15,548 nt of DNA from JABCPE02 sp963530615 (GTDB taxonomy: Bacteria > Bacteroidota > Bacteroidia > Flavobacteriales > Weeksellaceae): assembly GCA_963530615.1 (NCBI GenBank), contig CAUSDX010000019.1, forward strand, positions 1 through 15,548, written 5' to 3'. The notes beneath the pieces were generated by a model, which was not told the origin of the DNA, searched no databases, and saw nothing but the letters and a program-made list of their open reading frames with translations. The translations under genes and the position numbers were made by a program. This document shows positions 1-6,774 of this stretch, piece after piece (within the stretch, counting starts at the first letter, position 1; every line of letters begins with the position of its first letter).

Positions 1-271
1 CTTCTCCATTATAGTAGGCAACTCCTAAATTATATTGAGCCTCTGCATCACCTTGCTCTGCGGATTTTTGATACCAATACACCGCTTTGCTATGAGATTG
101 CTCTACTCCTTCTCCATTATAGTAGGCAACTCCTAAATTATATTGAGCCTCTGCATCACCTTGCTCTGCGGATTTTTGATACCAATACACCGCTTTGCTA
201 TGAGATTGCTCTACTCCTTCTCCATTATAGTAGGCAACTCCTAAATTATATTGAGCCTCTGCATCACCTTG
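1..271. repeat. 108-bp perfect tandem repeat encoding Sel1 units
   Basis: Positions 1-108 and 109-216 are identical, and 217-271 repeats the first 55 bases before the sequence diverges at 272. The period of 108 bp equals 36 codons, one Sel1 repeat, so gain or loss of units keeps the reading frame. Identity at silent positions points to recent duplication or ongoing homogenisation. The array continues beyond the left edge, so the copy number cannot be read here. Confidence 0.97.
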
Positions 272-364
272 GTTGGCTTTTTGGATTAAGGTTTTAATGT
301 CTGTGTTTTGTGCATAGAATAATGTGGTAAGAAATAATCCTGCGGATAAAATCAACTTTTTCAT
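1..364 (-). CDS. Sel1-repeat (SLR) exported protein, N-terminal part, runs off left edge
   Basis: This open frame starts at an ATG at 364-362 and continues past the window edge; about 121 residues are visible. Residues 1-18 form a signal peptide (MKK, a hydrophobic stretch, then FYA before Q19), so the protein is probably exported to the periplasm or envelope. From about residue 30 the sequence is made of 36-residue units with the Sel1-like pattern GDAEAQYNLGVAYYNGEGV...KAVYWYQKSAEQ. Sel1 repeats are paired alpha helices of the TPR superfamily and usually mediate protein-protein contacts; no enzymatic role follows from them. Two DNA units are identical and a third matches over its visible half, so the repeat number is probably unstable. 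The gene diverges from lipB, and a phased palindrome array lies just upstream of its likely promoter. The family call is secure; the partner and role are unknown. Confidence 0.9.
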   Translation of the reverse strand, partial: MKKLILSAGLFLTTLFYAQNTDIKTLIQKANQGDAEAQYNLGVAYYNGEGVEQSHSKAVYWYQKSAEQGDAEAQYNLGVAYYNGEGVEQSHSKAVYWYQKSAEQGDAEAQYNLGVAYYNGE

Positions 365-387
365 TTTATATATTTTTTTTGTATTAA

Positions 388-396
388 TTATCCACA
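388..396 (+). other. DnaA-box-like site (TTATCCACA)
   Basis: The nine bases match the classical high-affinity DnaA box TTATCCACA exactly. The site is followed by an A/T-only-rich stretch (397-419) and then by the 21-bp repeat array. Only one perfect box was noticed in this intergenic region, and it partly coincides with the likely Sel1-gene promoter, so it may be a chance match in AT-rich DNA. Function is unproven. Confidence 0.4.
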
Positions 397-402
397 AAAA
401 TA
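395..402 (-). promoter_or_regulatory. Candidate -7 box for the Sel1-repeat gene
   Basis: On the minus strand this reads TATTTTTG, a match to the Bacteroidota -7 consensus TAnnTTTG. It would give a leader of about 25 nt before the ATG at 364. No clear -33 TTG is seen at the usual 17-23 bp spacing. The first unit of the palindrome array (420-440) covers the position where the -33 region would lie, which suggests control through that array. The box overlaps a DnaA-box-like sequence. Confidence 0.5.
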
Positions 403-419
403 GTTTTTTTTAATAAAAA

Positions 420-567
420 TTTAGGTTCTGAAATGATATTTTTAGGTCCTTCATCGTTCCGTTTAGGTTGATGACCTAAAATTTTAGGTTGTTTATCTAT
501 TTGCTTTAGGTCATCTACCTAATTTTTTAGGTTCGGAACCTAAAAATATCTATAATGAACCTAAACG
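420..567. repeat. Phased array of seven 21/22-bp palindromic units (TTTAGGT-N5-ACCTAAA)
   Basis: The motif TTTAGGT starts at 420, 441, 462, 483, 505 and 526, a spacing of 21, 21, 21, 22 and 21 bp. Its reverse complement ACCTAAA (ACCTAAT in one copy) starts at 474, 517, 538 and 559, always 12 bp into a unit. Each unit is thus a full or half palindrome TTTAGGT-N5-ACCTAAA plus two bases. Units 3, 5 and 6 are complete, units 1, 2 and 4 keep only the left half, and unit 7 (547-567) keeps only the right half. Unit 6 has 11-bp perfect arms (524-534 and 536-546). The outer parts 420-447 and 538-565 are also inverted repeats of each other at 23 of 28 positions. A spacing of two helical turns puts all sites on one DNA face, as in operator arrays or iterons. 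No known family is claimed. Confidence 0.9.
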
Positions 568-667
568 CTTCATTATTTTACCGAAATGGATTGGTCTTTT
601 ACTCCATTACAGCGGTTAAATATTGATATTGTTACTATAAAGAGAGGATATTAAGAGTTTTTTGATG

Positions 668-675
668 TAATTTTG
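668..675 (+). promoter_or_regulatory. Candidate -7 box for lipB
   Basis: TAATTTTG matches TAnnTTTG and ends only 4 bp before the lipB ATG at 680. Transcription would begin at or next to the start codon, giving a leaderless or nearly leaderless message. No convincing -33 TTG is visible at the right distance, so this rests on the -7 box alone. Confidence 0.4.
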
Positions 676-679
676 TGCC

Positions 680-1381
680 ATGAATACCAAAATTAAGTTT
701 GAAGATTTAGGGATAATGGATTATTCCACCGCTTGGGAATATCAAGAGAATCTCATGAAAAACGCCATAGAGATAAAAATGAAAAACCGAAAATCCCCAG
801 CGGAGCAAATAATAGAAACGCCCAACTATTTCCTCTTTGTGGAGCACCCTCATGTCTATACTTTAGGGAAAAGCGGTGATGAAAATAATATGCTCATCAG
901 TACCGAAACATTAGAAAAAATCAATGCCTCTTATGTGAAGACCAATCGTGGCGGAGATATTACCTATCATGGTTATGGGCAGATTGTAGGTTATCCTGTC
1001 TTGGATTTAGAAAATTTTTTTACGGATATTCATCGTTATATGAGAAATTTAGAGGAAGTCATTATTCTTACCATGGCAGATTATGGTCTAAAAGGTAAAC
1101 GCTCTCAGGGAGAAACTGGCGTTTGGCTGGATGTAGGGAAACCCTTTGCAAGGAAAATCTGTGCCATGGGCGTGAAGGCTTCTCGCTGGGTTACCATACA
1201 TGGTTTTGCATTTAATGTCAATACCGATATGCGATATTTTGAGCATATCATTCCTTGTGGGATTAAGGGAAAACAAGTAACCTCCCTTGAACGGGAGCTG
1301 GGACAAAAACTCAATATAGAAGAAGTAAAAAACAAAATAAAACGGCACTTCTCCGAAGTTTTCAAATGTGAGTTGATATAA
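680..1381 (+). CDS. lipB: Octanoyltransferase (lipoate-protein ligase B)
   Basis: LipB moves an octanoyl group from octanoyl-acyl carrier protein to a lysine of lipoyl domains (E2 subunits, GcvH) in the cytosol; LipA then inserts sulfur. The 233-residue protein is of normal family length and starts with the typical FEDLG..DY..AWEYQ segment, which supports the ATG at 680. The family signature RGGDITYHGYGQ lies at residues 90-101, the catalytic lysine in KICAMGV at K159, and the acyl-accepting cysteine in IPCGI at C193. In most LipB proteins the signature reads HGPGQ, while here it is HGYGQ; the key Gly, Asp and His residues are kept. No lipA is seen nearby. The gene stands alone on the plus strand between the repeat array and a facing outer-membrane protein gene. 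Confidence 0.96.
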   Translation: MNTKIKFEDLGIMDYSTAWEYQENLMKNAIEIKMKNRKSPAEQIIETPNYFLFVEHPHVYTLGKSGDENNMLISTETLEKINASYVKTNRGGDITYHGYGQIVGYPVLDLENFFTDIHRYMRNLEEVIILTMADYGLKGKRSQGETGVWLDVGKPFARKICAMGVKASRWVTIHGFAFNVNTDMRYFEHIIPCGIKGKQVTSLERELGQKLNIEEVKNKIKRHFSEVFKCELI

Positions 1382-1421
1382 AAAAACAAAAAACCGCTAA
1401 CCAAAAGGTCAGCAGTTTTTT
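1382..1421. terminator. Bidirectional terminator between lipB and the facing barrel gene
   Basis: GCTAACC (1395-1401) pairs with GGTCAGC (1406-1412) around an AAAA loop with one mismatch, and flanking A- and T-runs (about 1382-1392 and 1415-1421) extend the stem. The T-run serves plus-strand lipB; the A-run becomes a T-run on the minus strand for the gene ending at 1437. Confidence 0.8.
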
Positions 1422-1436
1422 TATCATTTTTATTTT

Positions 1437-1967
1437 TTAGAAATTGTAAGCATATCCTAAATTGATAGAGTTACCATTATCTCTTACTCCTTGATATTTG
1501 AAAGACATTCCTTTGAAAGAAAGATATACATCATGCTTTCCATTCACAGAATATCCTACTTTTGGCTGGTAGTAGAATGATCCTGTTTTGAAGTCAGAAT
1601 ATCTACCAGTGAAGAAAGCATATCCTAAATCAGCTCCTACAAATATATTATTCCCTACATTTACTTGCCCCGTAGCCGCCAATGGAATAATTCCTAAATC
1701 AGGAAAATCAAAACTAAAATTAAAATCTCCTAAACCAACTCTTTCTCTTTTCCCAAAATAGTGAGAATACCCTGTAGTCACTCCTAATTTAAGATTTTCT
1801 GAAACTGGATACACATAAGCTACATCAGCACCGATATTAAAGCTATGAGTATCTGATAAATCACCTACTGGCAAACCGATGTGAGCTCCCACCTTAAAAT
1901 TTCCTTTTTCTTGTGCATTTACTAATCCAAATAGTGCAAATGCACCTGCTAAAAACATCTTTTTCAT
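1437..1967 (-). CDS. Small outer-membrane beta-barrel protein
   Basis: The 176-residue protein has a signal peptide (MKKMFLAGAFALFGLVNA before Q19). The rest consists of alternating polar and hydrophobic strands, with many Gly, Tyr and Phe residues, ending in YAYNF; a C-terminal aromatic residue is typical of proteins inserted by the BAM complex. Short glycine-rich strand pairs such as GAHIGLPVGDL and NNIFVGADLGYAFF suggest an eight-stranded barrel like those of the porin/OmpW-like families. No enzymatic motif is visible, so a specific transport role cannot be given. It has its own promoter after rpe and shares a terminator with lipB, so it probably forms a separate transcription unit. The barrel call is firm; the exact family is not. 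Confidence 0.85.
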   Translation of the reverse strand: MKKMFLAGAFALFGLVNAQEKGNFKVGAHIGLPVGDLSDTHSFNIGADVAYVYPVSENLKLGVTTGYSHYFGKRERVGLGDFNFSFDFPDLGIIPLAATGQVNVGNNIFVGADLGYAFFTGRYSDFKTGSFYYQPKVGYSVNGKHDVYLSFKGMSFKYQGVRDNGNSINLGYAYNF

Positions 1968-1995
1968 TACTATTTTTATTTAAAATTATACTTCG

Positions 1996-2025
1996 CAAAA
2001 ATAATTCTTTTATTGTAAAAAACAA
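1996..2025 (-). promoter_or_regulatory. Promoter of the beta-barrel gene (TTG-N19-TATTTTTG)
   Basis: On the minus strand TTG (2025-2023) is followed after 19 bp by TATTTTTG (2003-1996). Both elements and the spacing fit the Bacteroidota -33/-7 consensus. The predicted leader is about 20-25 nt. It lies between the rpe stop and the barrel start, partly touching the rpe end. Confidence 0.7.
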
Positions 2026-2028
2026 ATT

Positions 2029-2679
2029 TTATATTATTTTTTTCATCTCTGCGATGGTTTCTTGAGGTTTTCCATTAAAAATCCCCGAACCAGAAACTAT
2101 GATATCCGCACCTGCTTCGGCAACTTCTTGAATGTTATTTAATTTAACCCCTCCATCTACTTCTATCTCTATATGCTCCATACCTCTTTCCTGTAATAAT
2201 TGTTTTAATCTTTTGATTTTTGATAAAGCAGAAGGGATAAAAGATTGCCCTCCAAAACCAGGATTTACAGACATTATCAGAATTAAATCTATCTCTTCTA
2301 AAACTTCTTCTATGGCACTAATCGGTGTATGAGGGTTAAGAGATACTCCACTTTTACAACCTAAACATCTAATATGCTGTAAAGTTCTATGAAGATGAGT
2401 GCAAGCCTCTGCATGAATGGTCAAATAATCTGCACCTGCCTTTATAAAATCCTCTACATATCGCTCTGGTTTTTCTATCATTAGATGTACATCACAAGGA
2501 AGTTGAGTCTGTTTTTTTATTGCTTGTAAAACAGGAATTCCTATTGTTATATTAGGCACGAAAAGTCCGTCCATTACATCAATATGGAGAAGGTCTGCCC
2601 CTGCTTCTTCTAACATTTTAATATCTCGCCCTAAATAACAAAAATCCGCAGATAAAAGAGATGGTGCTATTTTTTTCAT
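2029..2679 (-). CDS. rpe: Ribulose-phosphate 3-epimerase
   Basis: Rpe interconverts D-ribulose 5-phosphate and D-xylulose 5-phosphate in the pentose phosphate pathway. The 216-residue protein is a full-length TIM barrel. It begins IAPSLLSADF and carries the LHIDVMDGLFVPN signature at residues 31-43. Metal and catalytic residues are H32, D34, H65 (in DVHLMI) and D175 (in EVDGGV); the phosphate-binding segments are NPGFGGQ (139-145) and SGSGIF (196-201). The gene follows glpX with a gap of about 34 bp and no terminator, so the two are probably cotranscribed. With Tkt it supplies the xylulose 5-phosphate side of the non-oxidative pathway. No odd residues were seen. Confidence 0.97.
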   Translation of the reverse strand: MKKIAPSLLSADFCYLGRDIKMLEEAGADLLHIDVMDGLFVPNITIGIPVLQAIKKQTQLPCDVHLMIEKPERYVEDFIKAGADYLTIHAEACTHLHRTLQHIRCLGCKSGVSLNPHTPISAIEEVLEEIDLILIMSVNPGFGGQSFIPSALSKIKRLKQLLQERGMEHIEIEVDGGVKLNNIQEVAEAGADIIVSGSGIFNGKPQETIAEMKKII

Positions 2680-2713
2680 TTTACTTATATTATTTTTTAT
2701 TGATAATAATTCT

Positions 2714-3685
2714 TTATTGTATTTTTTCTATTTTCCCATGAGTATGGTATCCCTCTATAAAACGAATAGAACCCGATTTGGAACGAATAACTATGCTTTT
2801 AGTAACGGCTGATCCATCAGTATTAAATTTAACACCAGCCAAATATCCTCCACTCGTAATCCCCGTAGCTGAAAAAATAGTATTATCACTCTTTACTAAT
2901 GTGTCTAAAGTCAATACCTCATGGATATCCACTCCATCTCTTTCAAGATTTTCTTTTTCTTCTTTCAGCTGAGGAGCTCTCATGCCTTGCATTCCTCCAT
3001 TAAGAGCCTTAACCGCACAAGCTGCTAAAACCCCTTCGGGCGTTCCTCCTATTCCCATCAATACATCTACACCAGTATTAGGCATCGCTGCCAATAAAGC
3101 CCCCAATACATCTCCATCTGTATGTAAAGTAATTCTTGCTCCTGCCGCTCTAATTTCAGAAATCATCTCTTTATGACGAGGTTTATCCAAAATATACACC
3201 GTTAAATCGCTTACCTTTTTCCCTTCTGCTTCGGCAATTCGTTGTAAATTTTCCGTAATAGATTTCGTGATGTCTATGACATTTCGTGATTTTTCACCTA
3301 CCACTAATTTATTCATGTAAAAAGAATTACCAGGATTCCACATACTGCCTTTTTCTGCAACTGCAATAGTGGCAATCGCATTAGGTCTATCCAACGCTAA
3401 AAGATTCGTTCCCTCTACAGGATCTACAGCAATATCCACTTCCACTCCTTTTCCTGTTCCTACTTTTTCACCGTTATAAAGCATTGGTGCTTCATCTTTT
3501 TCTCCTTCTCCTATGATTATCGTTCCTTGAAAATCAATGTTTCTTAAGAACTCTCTCATTCCATCTACAGCCGCTTTATCTCCTCCATTCTTATCTCCTA
3601 CACCGATAAACTTCGCTGCAGAAATTGCCGCTGATTCTGTTACTCTCACGAGCTCCATAGCTAAATTACGATCTAATTTTTTCAT
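2714..3685 (-). CDS. glpX: Class II fructose-1,6-bisphosphatase
   Basis: The enzyme hydrolyses fructose 1,6-bisphosphate to fructose 6-phosphate and phosphate, the committed step of gluconeogenesis; some relatives also act on sedoheptulose 1,7-bisphosphate. The 323-residue length fits the GlpX family. Family motifs are GEGEKDEAP (residues 59-67), the metal-binding VDPVEGTNLLA (87-97) with D84 and D88 nearby, and GGTPEGV (213-219). The gene lies upstream of rpe in the same direction. A strong hairpin separates it from fba, and no good -7 box is seen in the roughly 25 bp between that hairpin and the start, so expression may come by read-through or from an atypical promoter. The function is secure. 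Confidence 0.97.
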   Translation of the reverse strand: MKKLDRNLAMELVRVTESAAISAAKFIGVGDKNGGDKAAVDGMREFLRNIDFQGTIIIGEGEKDEAPMLYNGEKVGTGKGVEVDIAVDPVEGTNLLALDRPNAIATIAVAEKGSMWNPGNSFYMNKLVVGEKSRNVIDITKSITENLQRIAEAEGKKVSDLTVYILDKPRHKEMISEIRAAGARITLHTDGDVLGALLAAMPNTGVDVLMGIGGTPEGVLAACAVKALNGGMQGMRAPQLKEEKENLERDGVDIHEVLTLDTLVKSDNTIFSATGITSGGYLAGVKFNTDGSAVTKSIVIRSKSGSIRFIEGYHTHGKIEKIQ

Positions 3686-3708
3686 TTTTTCAATATTAAA
3701 ATTTAATT

Positions 3709-3743
3709 AAAAACCACACAGATATGTATATCTATGTGGTTTT
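3709..3743 (-). terminator. Strong hairpin between fba and glpX (terminator or attenuator)
   Basis: AAAACCACACAGATAT (3710-3725) pairs with 3728-3743 over 16 positions with a single mismatch (3719/3734). On the minus strand the stem is followed by TTTTT and an AT-only stretch. It sits just after the fba stop and could end the tkt-fba message or reduce read-through into glpX-rpe. Confidence 0.8.
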
Positions 3744-3748
3744 AGGTT

Positions 3749-4699
3749 TTATTTTAATGTTTGTCTAACATACTCTAACTGATTTGTAGATAATAATTTA
3801 TTAGATTTATTTACAATAAAATCAGCATACTCTTGAATAAAAACCTTCCCAGGAGCACGGAAATCAAACTGCTCTGGCTTATCTCTAAAAAATTCTCTAT
3901 GCACTCTTGTCCATACCAATCTACCATCAGTATCAATATTAACTTTTGTAACACCTAATTTTACTGCTCTTGCAAATTCGTCTGCATTTACCCCTTGTGC
4001 AGATGGATCCATTTTTCCTCCTGCACCATTAATTCTTTCTACTTCTTCTCTTGGTACAGAACTTGAACCATGCATTACCAAAGGCGTATTTGGTAATAAC
4101 CTTTGAATTTCTTCTATTCTATCAAAGTGAAGACCTTGCTTTCCAGAAAATTTATATGCTCCATGACTTGTTCCAATAGCCACCGCTAATGAATCACAAC
4201 CTGTAAGCTCTACAAATTTTCTTGCCTCCTCTGGGTCTGTGAGCATCGCATGTTTTTCATCTACCTGAATATCTTCTTCTACTCCACCTAACATACCTAA
4301 CTCAGATTCCACACTAATTCCCTTAGCATGAGCTCTCTCCACTACTCTTTTGGTAATTTCTACATTCTTCTCAAAAGACTCATGAGATGCATCAATCATC
4401 ACAGAACTATAAAATCCTGAATCTATACAATCGTAACAAGTCTCTTCATCTCCGTGATCTAAATGTACTGCAAAAATCAATTCAGGATAAAGTTCTTCTG
4501 CTGAACGAATTATCCCCTCAATCATTTTAGGATTAGCATATTTTCTTGCCCCTTTTGATAATTGAACAATGAAAGGAGCTTGTGCTTTTGCATGTCCTTC
4601 AAACAAGCCTAAAGCTTGTTCCATATTATTAATATTATAAGCACCTACTGCGAATTTCCCGTACGCAGCTTTGAATAATTGGTCTGTTGTAACAATCAT
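3749..4699 (-). CDS. fba: Class II (zinc-dependent) fructose-bisphosphate aldolase
   Basis: The enzyme reversibly condenses dihydroxyacetone phosphate with glyceraldehyde 3-phosphate; with erythrose 4-phosphate, class II aldolases can also make sedoheptulose 1,7-bisphosphate. The 316-residue protein has the class II layout: the base D81 and zinc ligand H82 in LDHGD, ESELG at 131-135, and zinc ligands H179 in GTSHGAYK and H210 in MHGSSSVP. NIDTDGR (254-260) binds the phosphate. The start MIVTTDQLFKAAYGKFAVGAYN is a typical N terminus. The gene follows tkt after about 28 bp, so the two are probably cotranscribed, and a strong hairpin follows. The symbol fba is used because the subfamily (fbaA or fbaB type) is not decided. 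Confidence 0.96.
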   Translation of the reverse strand: MIVTTDQLFKAAYGKFAVGAYNINNMEQALGLFEGHAKAQAPFIVQLSKGARKYANPKMIEGIIRSAEELYPELIFAVHLDHGDEETCYDCIDSGFYSSVMIDASHESFEKNVEITKRVVERAHAKGISVESELGMLGGVEEDIQVDEKHAMLTDPEEARKFVELTGCDSLAVAIGTSHGAYKFSGKQGLHFDRIEEIQRLLPNTPLVMHGSSSVPREEVERINGAGGKMDPSAQGVNADEFARAVKLGVTKVNIDTDGRLVWTRVHREFFRDKPEQFDFRAPGKVFIQEYADFIVNKSNKLLSTNQLEYVRQTLK

Positions 4700-4727
4700 T
4701 TTATCTATTTTTAATTTGATATTTCTA

Positions 4728-6710
4728 TTATTTTATTGAATTTACTGCTTCAACTATAGCATCAAAGGTTATTCCAAATTCTTGATAGAGAACTTTATAC
4801 GGAGCTGATGCACCAAATCGGTCTAAACCAATTACTTTACCATAAGTTCCCACATATTTATACCATCCCAAAGTAACCCCTGCTTCTACCGCTACTCTAC
4901 GAGTAATATTTTTAGGCAATACTGATTCTTGATAATCTTCAGGTTGATTGTCAAAAATATTAGTGCTTGGCATAGAAACCACTCTTACTTTCATTCCTTG
5001 TTCATTTAATTTTGATTTAGCTTCAATCGCCAATTCCACTTCTGAACCCGTCGCAATAATAATTGCTTCAAAATCTTTATCTTCACAAAGAACATAACCT
5101 CCCTTTTGAGCTTCTTCTGCCTTTGCCCAACCTAATTTTTCTCTATCATAAACAGGTAAATTTTGTCGAGTTAGAACCAAACAAGTTGGTGTTTTTTTAT
5201 TTTTCAGAGCAATTTTCCAAGCTTCAGCAGTTTCGTTGGCATCCATAGGACGCACTACACACATATTTGGAATCATTCTATAAGCCCAAAGATGAGCTTC
5301 TGGCTGGTGAGTTGGTCCATCTTCACCTAAACCGATAGAATCATGAGTTAAAACATAAATCACCTGTTGTTCCATTAAAGCAGACATACGCATTGCAGGA
5401 CGCATATAATCAGAAAAAACAAAGAATGTTCCCGAATATGGTAAAACTCCCCCGTGAAGAACCAAACCATTCATAATTGCTGCCATACCATGCTCTCGGA
5501 TACCATATCTGATATATCTCCCTTGAGGATTTTCTGGCGAGAAAGATTCTTCCCCTACCGGTAAAGTATTATTAGAAGGTGTCAAATCCGCTGAACCTCC
5601 CATTAATTGCGGAATATATTGAGCTATATGATTTAATACAATTCCTGAAGCAGAGCGGGTTGCAATCGATTTTTCAGAGCCAAATATTGGAATATCAAAT
5701 ACCTTTTCAGATATTTCTCCTCTCATACTTTTTTCCAACTCCTCTGCTAATTCTCGATATTCCTTTCTATAATTATCCCAAAGAGCATTCCATTGATTTT
5801 GAATTTTCTCCCCTTTTTCTTGGGTAATTTTTCTTAAATTCACAATTTCTTCTGGTACAAAAAAAGATTTATCAATAGGAAGTCCTAATTTTTCTTTAGT
5901 CAAGGCTATTTCTTCTGCTGGAAAAGGCTCTCCATGGGCTTTAGATGTTCCAGCTCTGTTCGGCGAACCAAAACCAATAACTGTTTCACAAATAATTATA
6001 GAAGGTTTTGATTTTTCTGATTTCGCTTCTTTTATAGCTTCTCTAATTTGTTCGTAATCATGACCATTAATTTTAATTACTTGCCAACCATACGCCTCAA
6101 ATCTTTTTTCTACATCTTCTGAATAGGAAATATAAGTAGGTCCATCAATCGTAATATTATTACTATCATAAAGCATAATCAATTTCCCTAACTGATTATG
6201 TCCTGCAAAGGAACACGCCTCATGAGAGATACCTTCTTGCAAACATCCATCCCCCGCAATTACATATGTATAGTGATCTATGATTTCATAACCTTTTTTA
6301 TTATATCTACCTGCTAAAGAAGCCTCTGCTAAAGCCATCCCTACGGCATTTGCTACTCCTTGCCCCAATGGTCCTGTAGTGGTTTCTACCCCTTGAGTTA
6401 CAAAATTTTCAGGATGTCCTGGTGTTTTACTTCCCCACTTTCTAAAAGCTTTTAAGTCATCAATTGACAAATCATATCCATAAAGATGTAATAAACTATA
6501 AATCAACATACTTCCATGCCCTGCTGATAACACAAATCTATCCCTATTCCACCATTGTGTATCATTAGGATTGTAATTCATAAATTCAGACCAAAGAACC
6601 GCACTAACATCAGCCATACCCAACGGCATCCCCGGATGACCAGAATTAGCAGCGGATACTCCATCTATGGCTAACCCTCTAATCGTATTTGCAATAGTTT
6701 TAATATTCAT
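4728..6710 (-). CDS. tkt: Transketolase
   Basis: Transketolase transfers two-carbon ketol units between sugar phosphates, using thiamine diphosphate, in the pentose phosphate pathway. The 660-residue single-chain protein has all three domains. SGHPGMPLG (23-31) and GHGSML (64-69) line the active site; GDGCLQEG (153-160) with NN at 184-185 is the thiamine-diphosphate motif; GIREHGMA (403-410) contains the catalytic glutamate E406; and LGEDGPTHQP (461-470) contributes catalytic histidine. This distinguishes it from the split transketolases found in some bacteria. It is the first gene of the sugar-phosphate set, with fba following closely. Upstream lies 243 bp holding a hairpin and a possible microprotein, so its transcription start is uncertain. 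Confidence 0.97.
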   Translation of the reverse strand: MNIKTIANTIRGLAIDGVSAANSGHPGMPLGMADVSAVLWSEFMNYNPNDTQWWNRDRFVLSAGHGSMLIYSLLHLYGYDLSIDDLKAFRKWGSKTPGHPENFVTQGVETTTGPLGQGVANAVGMALAEASLAGRYNKKGYEIIDHYTYVIAGDGCLQEGISHEACSFAGHNQLGKLIMLYDSNNITIDGPTYISYSEDVEKRFEAYGWQVIKINGHDYEQIREAIKEAKSEKSKPSIIICETVIGFGSPNRAGTSKAHGEPFPAEEIALTKEKLGLPIDKSFFVPEEIVNLRKITQEKGEKIQNQWNALWDNYRKEYRELAEELEKSMRGEISEKVFDIPIFGSEKSIATRSASGIVLNHIAQYIPQLMGGSADLTPSNNTLPVGEESFSPENPQGRYIRYGIREHGMAAIMNGLVLHGGVLPYSGTFFVFSDYMRPAMRMSALMEQQVIYVLTHDSIGLGEDGPTHQPEAHLWAYRMIPNMCVVRPMDANETAEAWKIALKNKKTPTCLVLTRQNLPVYDREKLGWAKAEEAQKGGYVLCEDKDFEAIIIATGSEVELAIEAKSKLNEQGMKVRVVSMPSTNIFDNQPEDYQESVLPKNITRRVAVEAGVTLGWYKYVGTYGKVIGLDRFGASAPYKVLYQEFGITFDAIVEAVNSIK

Positions 6711-6748
6711 AAGTTTTTATTTTTAATCATTACTCTATAAAAATAATA

Positions 6749-6774
6749 CAAGAGATATATAACCTATATCTCTT
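6749..6774 (-). terminator. Inverted repeat upstream of tkt, possible terminator or attenuator
   Basis: AAGAGATATA (6750-6759) pairs perfectly with TATATCTCTT (6765-6774) around a 5-nt loop. On the minus strand it directly follows the stop codon of the 31-codon frame at 6869-6774 and is followed by a T-rich tract (6748-6738). It could end the microprotein message or that of the glycosyltransferases, or act in the tkt leader. Confidence 0.55.

Noticed and set aside
1..271. Possible CRISPR array
   Set aside because: The repeats are contiguous 108-bp units without spacers and translate cleanly as Sel1 repeats in an exported protein.
420..567. Possible CRISPR or telomere-like repeat (TTTAGGT resembles plant-type TTTAGGG)
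   Set aside because: The 21-bp units have no separate spacers, the motif is palindromic and alternates strand, and it is not a simple 7-bp tandem repeat.
1088..1404. Minus-strand open frames inside lipB
   Set aside because: They are shadows of the lipB frame with no recognisable domain, start context or promoter.
5063..5827. Plus-strand open frames inside tkt
   Set aside because: They lie antisense to a fully conserved transketolase and have no features of their own.
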